NCBI GenBank assembly: GCA_035504415.1
Contig: DATJRY010000017.1
Coordinates: forward strand, 310,001 to 374,000
Direction of reading: 5' to 3'
Source: Candidatus Sulfotelmatobacter sp.
GTDB taxonomy: Bacteria; Vulcanimicrobiota; Vulcanimicrobiia; Vulcanimicrobiales; Vulcanimicrobiaceae
Length of the DNA stretch: 64,000 nt
Shown here: in pieces, positions 29,348-37,182 of the stretch
How positions within the stretch are numbered: the first letter of the stretch is position 1
How the letters are laid out: the number at the start of each line of letters is the position of its first letter
Notes under the pieces: model-generated
The model's input: only the letters and a program-made list of their open reading frames with translations
Told to the model about the DNA's origin: nothing
The model's database searches: none
Position numbers and translations under genes: made by a program

Positions 29348-30340
29348 TCAGCGCTCGCTGTCGAGCATCGCCATCTGCGCGGGGACGTAGCGTTCGCCGG
29401 CGGCGGCGCCTTTGGGGACCGCGCGCTCGATGGCGGCGAGATCGTCGGGTGAAAGCAGCACGTCGAGCGCGCCGAGCGATTCGGTGAGCTGGTCGCGGCG
29501 GCGCGCGCCGATCAGCGGGATGATGTCTTCGCCCTGCGTCATCACCCAGGCGATGGCGATCTGCGTGACCGTGACGCCCTTGGCGTTCGCGATCGCGCGC
29601 AGCGCGTCGACCAGCGCGAGGTTCCTGTCCGCGTTCTCGCCCTGGAAGCGCGGGCTGTGCGCGCGGAAGTCGCCGGGCCGGGCGGCGTCCTTCGTCCAGT
29701 GGCCGCTGATGAGCCCGCGCGAGAGGACGCCGTAGGCGGTGATGTCGATCCCCAAGCTGCGGCAGGTGGGCAAGATGGCGTCTTCGATGCCGCGCGAGAT
29801 GAGCGAGTACTCGATCTGCAGGTCGCAGATCGGATGCGTCGCCGCGGCGCGGCGGATCGTGTCGACGCCGGCTTCGGAGAGGCCGATCGCGCGGACGTAG
29901 CCGGCCTGGATCATCTCGGCGATCGCGCCGACCGTCTCTTCGATCGGCACGTTGGGATCGACGCGCGCCGGCCGGTAGACGTCGATGTAGTCCACGTCCA
30001 GCCGCCGCAGCGTATACGCCAGGAAGTTCTTGACCGCGGCCGGACGGGAGTCGTATCCGTGCCAACCGTTGGCCGGGTCTCGCAGCGCGCCGAACTTCAC
30101 GCTGATGACGGCGCTCTCGCGCTTGCGTCCGCGCAGCGCCTCGCCGATCAGCAGCTCGTTGTGCCCCATCCCGTAGAAGTCGCCCGTATCGAGCAGGGTG
30201 ACGCCGGCGTCGAGCGCGGCGTGGATCGTCGCGATGCTCTCCGCGCGGTCGGCCGGCCCGTACATCCCCGACATCGCCATGCAGCCGAGCCCCACGACCG
30301 AGACCAGCGGGCCGTTCGTTCCGAGCGACGTGTAGTCCAT
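29348..30340 (-). CDS. Aldo/keto reductase lacking the catalytic His
   Basis: The 330-residue product is a (beta/alpha)8 aldo/keto reductase: VVGLGCMAMSGMYG at the start, LLDTGDFYGMGHNE with the catalytic Asp and Tyr, SVKFGA with the Lys, and a C-terminal NADPH motif near IIPLIGARRRDQL. The canonical catalytic His in the D-L-Y-Y-Q-H-R context is replaced: DVYRPARVDPN has Ala where the sister gene at 51536 has His (WYQHRVDPK). The start is ATG 30340. Substrate unknown; activity or cofactor handling may differ from typical AKRs. Confidence 0.93.
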   Translation of the reverse strand: MDYTSLGTNGPLVSVVGLGCMAMSGMYGPADRAESIATIHAALDAGVTLLDTGDFYGMGHNELLIGEALRGRKRESAVISVKFGALRDPANGWHGYDSRPAAVKNFLAYTLRRLDVDYIDVYRPARVDPNVPIEETVGAIAEMIQAGYVRAIGLSEAGVDTIRRAAATHPICDLQIEYSLISRGIEDAILPTCRSLGIDITAYGVLSRGLISGHWTKDAARPGDFRAHSPRFQGENADRNLALVDALRAIANAKGVTVTQIAIAWVMTQGEDIIPLIGARRRDQLTESLGALDVLLSPDDLAAIERAVPKGAAAGERYVPAQMAMLDSER

Positions 30341-30446
30341 GCGAGCCGGTTCGGCGCTCGGGGCGTCCCCACTTCCGCGGCTGCCGGATTAGAAATCGTA
30401 CAAAGCCGTGCGCTGACGCGCCCGTTTCGCCGACAACCCCTACAGA

Positions 30447-31619
30447 ATGATCGCTGTTGCCGGCTCGTCCTCTCGGACGGGTCTGTTGCTCGTGTGCTTC
30501 GGGCTCGCGGCGTGCGTCGCCGGATGTGGCGGCGGCGGCAGCGTGCCGCACGCCGTGGCCACGGTCGGCCCCAGCCTGGCGACCGCGGCGCCGGCCCCCA
30601 CGTCGCAGACGACGGCGTACGCGGTGGACGAGTCGACCGACGCCGCGGCGCTCGTTGCCGACGACGTGCTTGCGGACGGCGCGATCATCTACAGCAGCAC
30701 CGAGATCGAACCGTACTTCGCGAACGGTGCCGCCATCGGGCTGGCCAAGACGAAGTCGCATCTGAGCGCGGTGCAGGGCTGGATGGCCTGGTATCTGCGA
30801 CACCTCAACAGCCCCGACCAGTGGGGACTCACCGGCACGATCTACGACTATGCCGTCAGCGCGTCCGGAACCGAGACGTCGACGGGGAACTGCGATTCGA
30901 CCGACTCCTACGCGGCGACGTTCCTGACGCTCGCGCGCGCGTACTACGACACCGGCAACGCCTCGGCGCAAGCGTACGTGAAGAGCATCCAGACGCAGCT
31001 GACGGCGATCGGCGGGGTGATCGTCGCCACGCAGCAATCCGACGGCCTGACGATCGCCAAGCCCGACTACGCGGTGCGCTATTTGATGGACAATAGCGAG
31101 GTCTATCGCGGCGTCAGCGATCTCGCGTATCTGTTCGGGACCGCGTTCGACGACCCGACCGGTGCAGCGTACTGGCAAGGCGTGGCCAATCGGGTCGCCG
31201 CCGGGATCGCCGCCGACTTGTGGAATGCCGGCGCGGGCGATTATGCGCCGGCGGAGTTCGCCGACGGTTCGGCGCCCGCCGCCAACCTGTCGAATTGGTA
31301 CCCGGACGCGACCGCGCAGCTCTATCCGGTCGTCAACGGCGTCGTCGCGCCGACCTCGCCCCAAGCGACGTCCGTCTACGCGAAGTTCAACGCGGCGTTC
31401 CCGGGCTGGGACGACTTCGGCTTCCCCGATCAGTTTCCGTGGGCAATCGTGTTCGATGCCGCCGCCCGCATGGGCGACACGGCGCGCGCCGGCGTCTACG
31501 AGCAGAAGGTGCAGAGCACGTACGGCACGAGCGGCTATTCGTGGCCGTGGTACGACGCCGAGGCCGGCTGGTACATGCGCTCCAACGTGATCCTGGCCGG
31601 GAACACGACCTACCCGTAG
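30447..31619 (+). CDS. Secreted lipoprotein with glycoside-hydrolase-like alpha/alpha fold
   Basis: The 390-residue product starts at ATG 30447 and has a lipoprotein signal: hydrophobic core LLLVCFGLAACVAG followed by a Cys. Downstream, YDYAVSASGTETSTGNCDS, DSYAATFLTLARAYYD, WLRLW-like repeats and FPWAIVFDAAARMGD suggest paired helices of an (alpha/alpha)6 toroid like those of GH8/GH76-type enzymes. A specific family is not assigned. It may trim a polysaccharide at the cell surface. A bidirectional hairpin follows the stop at 31633-31670. Confidence 0.65.
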   Translation: MIAVAGSSSRTGLLLVCFGLAACVAGCGGGGSVPHAVATVGPSLATAAPAPTSQTTAYAVDESTDAAALVADDVLADGAIIYSSTEIEPYFANGAAIGLAKTKSHLSAVQGWMAWYLRHLNSPDQWGLTGTIYDYAVSASGTETSTGNCDSTDSYAATFLTLARAYYDTGNASAQAYVKSIQTQLTAIGGVIVATQQSDGLTIAKPDYAVRYLMDNSEVYRGVSDLAYLFGTAFDDPTGAAYWQGVANRVAAGIAADLWNAGAGDYAPAEFADGSAPAANLSNWYPDATAQLYPVVNGVVAPTSPQATSVYAKFNAAFPGWDDFGFPDQFPWAIVFDAAARMGDTARAGVYEQKVQSTYGTSGYSWPWYDAEAGWYMRSNVILAGNTTYP

Positions 31620-31632
31620 CTCCGGCGTCGCG

Positions 31633-31670
31633 GCACGACGGCGAACGGAACGCTCCGTCCGCCGTCGTGC
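31633..31670. terminator. Bidirectional hairpin between convergent genes
   Basis: An 11-bp stem GCACGACGGCG / CGCCGTCGTGC encloses a further ACGGA / TCCGT stem. It lies between the stop of the lipoprotein gene and the stop of the 99-residue gene on the opposite strand. There is no strong T-run, so termination is likely but not certain. Confidence 0.65.
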
Positions 31671-31678
31671 GCTCGCGG

Positions 31679-31978
31679 TCAGTTGTAGATGTACTGGATC
31701 TTCGCGCTGGCGTTGTTGCCGAAGATGTACAGCACGTCGCCGTAGCCGACGTTGTACTGGCCCGAGCCGGGTGGCACGTTGGTCTGCCCGCCGCCTTGAT
31801 GGTAGATGACGACGCTGGTCGGGGCGGGATTGCCGACGCCGTACACCAGCTGCACGCTGCCGGTTTGCGGGAACGTGAAGAGCGAAATGCCGGGCGAGTA
31901 GTTCGGCGAGTAGAGCGTCACGCCGGACGCTGCCAGGTCGAGACCGAGCTCTTTGAGGTCGGTGGTCGCGGTTGCCAT
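31679..31978 (-). CDS. Small beta-rich protein of unknown function (99 aa)
   Basis: Start ATG 31978 (MATATTDLKELGLDLAASGV) is preceded by a strong GGAGGG ribosome site, so this is a real gene though unrecognised. After a short helix the protein is all-beta and rich in Tyr, Gly and Asn (TLYSPNYSPG, FTFPQTGSVQLVYGVG, GYGDVLYIFGNN), without Cys and without a signal. It may be a lectin-like or self-assembling intracellular protein. It diverges from lhr across 177 bp. No relation to its neighbours is evident. Confidence 0.75.
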   Translation of the reverse strand: MATATTDLKELGLDLAASGVTLYSPNYSPGISLFTFPQTGSVQLVYGVGNPAPTSVVIYHQGGGQTNVPPGSGQYNVGYGDVLYIFGNNASAKIQYIYN

Positions 31979-32073
31979 GAGGGAGCCCTCCGTCACACGA
32001 TGCACGGACTCCGACAGCACACGTAAAAACGGTCTCCGTTCGTCCCGCCCACACCCGCTGTCGGAAACGTCCG

Positions 32074-32092
32074 GTCGCCTCGGGGAGGCGAC
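32074..32092. other. Stem-loop upstream of lhr
   Basis: GTCGCCTC / GAGGCGAC forms an 8-bp stem with a GGG loop, 63 bp before the lhr start. It could be a 5' leader element or a terminator for an unseen transcript; role unknown. Confidence 0.4.
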
Positions 32093-32155
32093 GAAGCTCG
32101 ATTTCGCGGCGGGGGCGCAAATCCATCTCTCGAACCGGTGTTCGAGGAAAGGCAG

Positions 32156-35100
32156 ATGTTGGGCGAGTTTCACCCGCTGGTCGGGGAGTGGTTCGAGGAG
32201 CGATTCGGGCAGCCGACCGAGCCGCAAATTCACGGTTGGCCGCTCATCCGGGCAGGCGAGGACGTGCTCATCTCCGCGCCGACCGGCTCCGGCAAGACGC
32301 TGGCCGCCTTCACCCTCTGCCTCGACAGCCTGGTGCGCGAGGCGGCTGACGGCACGCTGCCCGACGAGGTCGTCGCGGTCTACGTCTCGCCGCTGAAGGC
32401 GCTGACCAACGACGTTCGCATCAACCTCGAGACGCCGCTGGCCGAGCTGCAGGCGCGCGGCGCCGCCCGCGGGCTGCCGTTGACCGCCATCCGAACCGCC
32501 GTCCGCACGGGCGACACGCAGACGGTCGAGCGCGCCCGGATGCTGCGCAAACCGCCGCACATCCTGGTCACCACGCCCGAGTCGCTGTTCATCCTCATGA
32601 CGGCCGAGAAGTCGCGCGCGGTGCTGCGCAACGTGCGGACCGTCGTCGTCGACGAGATCCACGCCCTGGCGGCCGACAAGCGCGGCTCGCACCTGGCGCT
32701 GACGCTGGCCCGCCTCGACGCTCTGGTCACCGGCGCCGGCGGGAAGAAGCCGCAGCGCATCGGCCTCTCCGCGACGGTCCGCCCATTAGAGGAAGTCGCG
32801 CGCTTCCTGAGCCCCGCGGCGCGGGTGGTCAACGTCGGCGACCGGCGCCCGATGACGCTGACCGTCGACGTTCCGCAGAGCGACGAGCTGGGTCCGGTCG
32901 CCAGCGGCGAGATGTGGGCCGAGCTGTACGACACGATCGCGCAGTGGATCGGCGAGCACCGCACGACGCTGATCTTCGTCGCCACCCGGCGCGCCAGCGA
33001 ACGGGTCGCCTTCGCGCTGACCGAACGGCTCGGCGAAGGCGTCGTGCTGCCGCACCACGGCAGCCTCTCGCGCGAGAAACGCTTCGAAGCGGAGCAGAAG
33101 CTCAAGGCCGGCGAGCTGCGCGCGGTCGTCGCGACCGCGTCGCTCGAGCTGGGCATCGACGTCGGCGCGATCGATCTGGTCGTGCAGCTGGGCTCGCCGC
33201 GCGCGATCGCGACCGCGCTGCAGCGCATCGGCCGCTCCGGCCACTGGATCGGCGCGCGGCCCGAAGGCCGGCTGGTCGCGACGACGCGCGACGAGCTGCT
33301 CGAGTGCGCGGCGCTGGTGCGCGCGATGCGCACCGGCGCGATGGACGCGCTGACGATCCCGCCGGCGCCCCTCGACATCCTCGCGCAGCAGATCGTCGCC
33401 GCCTGCGCGGCCGAGGAGTGGAGTACCGACGCCCTTTTCGCGCTCGTGCGCGGCGCCTATCCGTACCGCGCCCTCGAGCGCAAGGCGTTCGACGACGTCG
33501 TCGCCATGCTGGCCGACGGCATCGCCAGCTCGCGCGGCCGCAGCGGCACCTACTTGCATTACGATCGCGTCAACGGGCGCCTGCGCGGCCGGCGCGGCGC
33601 GCGCATCGCGGCCATCACGTCCGGCGGCGCGATCCCGGAGACGGCGAACTTCAACGTCATCGCCGAGCCCGACGGCCAGCTGGTCGGCACGCTCGACGAG
33701 GACTTCGCGGTCGAGAGCATGGCCGGCGACGTGTTCTTGCTGGGCACGACGTCGTGGCAGATCCGGCGGGTCGAGAACGGCGTCGTGCGCGTGGTCGACG
33801 CGCACGGCGCGCCGCCCTCGATCCCGTTCTGGAACGGCGAAGGCCGCGGCCGGACCGTCGAGCTCTCGTTCGAAGTCTCGCAGGTGCGGCGCGCGATCGA
33901 CGAGCGCAACGACGCCGACGCCGTGGCGTGGCTGCAACAGGAGTGCGCCATGGACCGTGCCGCCGCGGAGCAGGCCGTCACCTACGTGCGCGCGGGGAAA
34001 GCGATCCTCGGCGTCGTCCCGACCGACACGACGCTGGTCGCGGAACGCTTCTTCGACGAAGGCGGCGGGATGCAGCTGATCCTGCACACGCCGTTCGGCG
34101 CGCGCATCAACCGCGCGTGGGGCTTGGCGCTGCGCAAGAAGTTCTGCCGCTCGTTCAACCTCGAGCTGCAGGCGGCCGCGACCGACAACGGCCTGGTGCT
34201 CTCGCTCACCGATCAGCACGCCTTCCCGCTCGACGTCGTCTGGGAGTACGTCAAATCGGCCAGCGTCGAGGAGACCCTGCGCCAAGCGCTGTTGACGGCG
34301 CCGATGTTCGGCGCGCGCTGGCGTTGGAACGCCACCCGGGCGCTGGCGGTGCTGCGTTGGATGGGCGGACGAAAAGTGCCGCCGCAGCTGCAGCGGATGC
34401 GTTCGGACGATCTGCTCGCCGCCTGCTTCCCCGATGCCGCGGCTTGCCAAGAGAACATCACCGGACCGATGCGCATCCCCGATCACGTGCTCGTCAACGA
34501 GACGATGACGAACTGCCTGCACGAAGCGATGGACCTCGAGGGCCTCACGGCGATCCTCCGGCGCGTCGAGGCCGGCGAGCTGCGCACGGTCGCGGTCGAC
34601 ACGCCCGAGCCCTCGCCGTTCTGTCACGAGATCCTCAGCGCGAACCCCTACGCCTACCTCGACGACGCGCCGCTCGAAGAGCGCCGCACGCGCGCCGTCA
34701 CGCTGCGCCGCACGATTCGCACCGACCTCGACGGCAGCGGCATCCTCGATCCGGCCGCGATCGCCGAAGTCGCCGAGTCGGCGTGGCCGCTGGTGCGCGA
34801 CGCCGACGAGCTGCACGACGCGCTCGCGACGCTGGTCGTGGTCGCGCCGCTCGCGGGTTGGCGCGACTGGTACGACGAGCTGGTCGCGCAGCGGCGCGCG
34901 ACGACGCTGACGACCGCCGGCGGCACCGCGCTGTGGACGTGCGCCGAACGGCTGGAGCTCGCGCGCCTGGCGTATCCCGATGCGACGCTCGCGCCGGAGA
35001 TCGCGGCCGTGCCGACCCCGGCGTTGCCGGAGCGGCGCGAGGACGCGTTCGCCGAGATTCTGCGCGGCTGGCTCGAGTCGAGCGGCCCGGCGACCGTCGC

Positions 35101-36265
35101 CGAGCTGGCGGCGCGCTTCGCGGTCGACACCGCCACGATCGAGGTCGCGCTGGTGCGGCTCGAAGTCGACGGGCAAGTGCTGCGCGGCCGCTTCCGCGGC
35201 GGCAGCGACGAAGAGTGGTGCAATCGCCGTGTGCTGGCGCGCATCCATCACCTCACGCTGGGCAAGCTGCGGCGCGAGATCGAGCCGGTCACGACCGCGG
35301 AGTACGTCCGCTTCCTGTACCGCTGGCAGCACGTCGCGCCGGGCACGCGGCTGCACGGGCTCGACGGCACGATGCAGGTCATCCGGCAGCTGGCCGGCTA
35401 CGAGATCCCGGCCGCGGCGTGGGAAGCGTCGATCTTGCCGGCGCGCGTCAACGGTTACAAGCGCGAATATCTCGACCGCCTGTGCTACAGCGGTGATTTG
35501 ATGTGGGGCCGGCTCGCGCCGCACCCGACGCTGCGCAGCGAGGACGACGAGCGTGCGCGCAAGATTCGGCCGACGAAGCTGGCGCCGATCGCGCTCTTCC
35601 CGCGCGAGGACGCCGAGGCGCTGATCGTTCATCGCGACGCCGAGGATACCGCCGGCCTCACGCCGGCGGCACGCGAGGTGCTCGAGGAGATCGTGCGCCG
35701 CGGCGCCCCGTTCTTCACCGACGTCGTGCGCGGCACGAAGCGTCTCCCGGCAGAGGTGGAAGAGGCGCTCTGGCAATTGGTGGCCGCCGGTTTGGTGACG
35801 GCCGACGGCTTCGACGCGCTGCGCTCGCTGATCGACGCCAAGCGCCGCCTGGGCGAGAAAGGGCATCGCGCGCGACCGCGCTCGTCGAGCGGGCGTTGGA
35901 CGCCGCTCAACGCGCCCACGCCGGCCATCGACGCCGAAGCGTTCGCGCGCCGGCTGTTGGCGCGCTGGGGCGTCGTCTTCCGCGACGTCGTCGCGCGCGA
36001 GACGCTGGCGCCGTCGTGGCGCGAGCTGCTCGGCGCGCTGCGCCGAATGGAGTCGCGCGGCGAGATCCGCGGCGGGCGCTTCGTCGCCGGCTACGTCGGC
36101 GAGCAGTACGCGCTCCCGGAGGCGCTCGACGCGCTGCGCGCGGCACGCCGGGCCGGCGACGGCGGCGAGGTCGTCGCGGTCAGCGCCTACGATCCCCTCC
36201 AACACGCCGCGGCCCTGCTACCGGGAGCTCCGGCGCGGCCGAAGAAGCTCGTCGCCATCTCGTAA
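32156..36265 (+). CDS. lhr: Lhr-family superfamily 2 helicase
   Basis: The product is 1369 residues from ATG 32156, chosen because AGGAAAGG precedes it (a GTG at 32138 is also open). Helicase motifs: Q-type start TEPQIHGWPLIRAGE, motif I SAPTGSGKTLAAF, motif II VVDEIHAL, motif III IGLSATV, and motif VI ALQRIGRSGHWIG. Lhr-specific winged-helix and C-terminal regions follow, with LQRMRSDDLLAACFPDA and FRDVVARETLAPSWRELLGA typical of the full-length (about 1400-1500 residue) bacterial Lhr, whose C-terminal domain in E. coli has DNA glycosylase activity. Probable role: DNA repair with RNA-DNA hybrid unwinding. No partner genes are adjacent. Confidence 0.95.
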   Translation: MLGEFHPLVGEWFEERFGQPTEPQIHGWPLIRAGEDVLISAPTGSGKTLAAFTLCLDSLVREAADGTLPDEVVAVYVSPLKALTNDVRINLETPLAELQARGAARGLPLTAIRTAVRTGDTQTVERARMLRKPPHILVTTPESLFILMTAEKSRAVLRNVRTVVVDEIHALAADKRGSHLALTLARLDALVTGAGGKKPQRIGLSATVRPLEEVARFLSPAARVVNVGDRRPMTLTVDVPQSDELGPVASGEMWAELYDTIAQWIGEHRTTLIFVATRRASERVAFALTERLGEGVVLPHHGSLSREKRFEAEQKLKAGELRAVVATASLELGIDVGAIDLVVQLGSPRAIATALQRIGRSGHWIGARPEGRLVATTRDELLECAALVRAMRTGAMDALTIPPAPLDILAQQIVAACAAEEWSTDALFALVRGAYPYRALERKAFDDVVAMLADGIASSRGRSGTYLHYDRVNGRLRGRRGARIAAITSGGAIPETANFNVIAEPDGQLVGTLDEDFAVESMAGDVFLLGTTSWQIRRVENGVVRVVDAHGAPPSIPFWNGEGRGRTVELSFEVSQVRRAIDERNDADAVAWLQQECAMDRAAAEQAVTYVRAGKAILGVVPTDTTLVAERFFDEGGGMQLILHTPFGARINRAWGLALRKKFCRSFNLELQAAATDNGLVLSLTDQHAFPLDVVWEYVKSASVEETLRQALLTAPMFGARWRWNATRALAVLRWMGGRKVPPQLQRMRSDDLLAACFPDAAACQENITGPMRIPDHVLVNETMTNCLHEAMDLEGLTAILRRVEAGELRTVAVDTPEPSPFCHEILSANPYAYLDDAPLEERRTRAVTLRRTIRTDLDGSGILDPAAIAEVAESAWPLVRDADELHDALATLVVVAPLAGWRDWYDELVAQRRATTLTTAGGTALWTCAERLELARLAYPDATLAPEIAAVPTPALPERREDAFAEILRGWLESSGPATVAELAARFAVDTATIEVALVRLEVDGQVLRGRFRGGSDEEWCNRRVLARIHHLTLGKLRREIEPVTTAEYVRFLYRWQHVAPGTRLHGLDGTMQVIRQLAGYEIPAAAWEASILPARVNGYKREYLDRLCYSGDLMWGRLAPHPTLRSEDDERARKIRPTKLAPIALFPREDAEALIVHRDAEDTAGLTPAAREVLEEIVRRGAPFFTDVVRGTKRLPAEVEEALWQLVAAGLVTADGFDALRSLIDAKRRLGEKGHRARPRSSSGRWTPLNAPTPAIDAEAFARRLLARWGVVFRDVVARETLAPSWRELLGALRRMESRGEIRGGRFVAGYVGEQYALPEALDALRAARRAGDGGEVVAVSAYDPLQHAAALLPGAPARPKKLVAIS

Positions 36266-36292
36266 GACGCCCGCCGGCGAGGTGACAAGGCC

Positions 36293-36490
36293 ATGAGCGA
36301 TTCTCACGTCCTGCGACTCGGTGACCACGTGCGCGTCATCGACGAGGATGCCGAGGCACGGGTCACCGCCGTGCACCCCGACGCGCAGGTCGAGGTCGAG
36401 TTCCTGCACACCGGCGGATCGGGGCCGCGCCGGCACCGCTACGCGCGCGAGGCGCTCGAGTACGTCGCGCCCGAACACCATCGGCACTGA
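36293..36490 (+). CDS. Small SH3/KOW-like protein (65 aa)
   Basis: ATG 36293 is preceded by an AAGG ribosome site. The sequence (VLRLGDHVRVIDEDAEARVT, then AQVEVEFLHTGG) has alternating strands like a small SH3-type barrel, with a basic His-rich end. No homologue is recalled. It ends 10 bases before the next gene, with which it may form a bicistron. It could bind nucleic acid; this is inference. Confidence 0.6.
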   Translation: MSDSHVLRLGDHVRVIDEDAEARVTAVHPDAQVEVEFLHTGGSGPRRHRYAREALEYVAPEHHRH

Positions 36491-36500
36491 GGAGACGGGG

Positions 36501-37103
36501 ATGTCGCGCTTTCACCAAGGGACGGCCACGACGCACGTGCGTCCGCACACGACCGTCGACCATCGTCCGGGCGGCTTGGACGTCGACATCGAGGCGTCGA
36601 GCGCGTGGATCGCGGTCGGCGTCTTCGACGCGAAAGCCGGTCGCGAACCGGCCGTGCTGTCCTCGGTCGAGACGATGATCGAGCAGTTCGCACGCGAGCG
36701 GCCGGTGCCGTCGGCGTTCGTCATGGCCTCGCGCGACGGTCATCGCGTGGTCGCCTTCCTGTGGCTGGCCGGACACGACGCGTTCCGTGCGCTGCAGAGC
36801 GCGTGGGATCAGCACCACCTGCACTTGGCGCGCGAGGACAAGGCGGAATCGATGCGGCTCGCGCTCTGTCACTGCACCGCGACCAGCGGTGATCCGCTGT
36901 TCGAGATCGGCACGACCGAGGTCGTCACGTTCGAGGAGCACACCGGCGCGAACGCCGTGCTGCCGAGCGGCGACGACGACACCGTGCTCGGGCGCGCGCT
37001 GCTGGTCGACGACGTCGCGCAGCACAGCTTCGTCCTCTCGCGCTTCTCGCGCTACGACGGCAACGCTCGGCGCTACGCGATCGCGCGCTCGTGGGGTTCT
37101 TGA
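36501..37103 (+). CDS. Conserved-looking hypothetical protein (200 aa)
   Basis: Start ATG 36501 follows GAGGAGACGGGG. The product is soluble and mixed alpha/beta with no signal, and carries His/Asp-rich stretches such as HVRPHTTVDHRPGG and SAWDQHHLHLARED, which could hold metal. AFVMASRDGHRVVAFLWLAG resembles a ferredoxin-like (ABM-like) strand-helix, but I cannot assign a family. It overlaps nothing and precedes the TonB receptor by 79 bp. Its promoter is shared with the 65-residue gene or absent. Confidence 0.65.
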   Translation: MSRFHQGTATTHVRPHTTVDHRPGGLDVDIEASSAWIAVGVFDAKAGREPAVLSSVETMIEQFARERPVPSAFVMASRDGHRVVAFLWLAGHDAFRALQSAWDQHHLHLAREDKAESMRLALCHCTATSGDPLFEIGTTEVVTFEEHTGANAVLPSGDDDTVLGRALLVDDVAQHSFVLSRFSRYDGNARRYAIARSWGS

Positions 37104-37109
37104 CTACGG

Positions 37110-37148
37110 TGTAGACGACCGGGGCCCGAAATGACTTCGTTGTAGACG
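37110..37148. repeat. Direct repeat TGTAGACG upstream of the TonB receptor
   Basis: TGTAGACG occurs at 37110-37117 and 37141-37148 (31 bp apart, three helical turns). The first copy is also part of CTACGGTGTAG, a short inverted repeat. It is a possible regulator site for the receptor gene that starts 34 bp further on; the regulator is unknown. Confidence 0.4.
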
Positions 37149-37182
37149 GCTCGAGTAGGCCGTTTACGCGTACCATGGGCAC

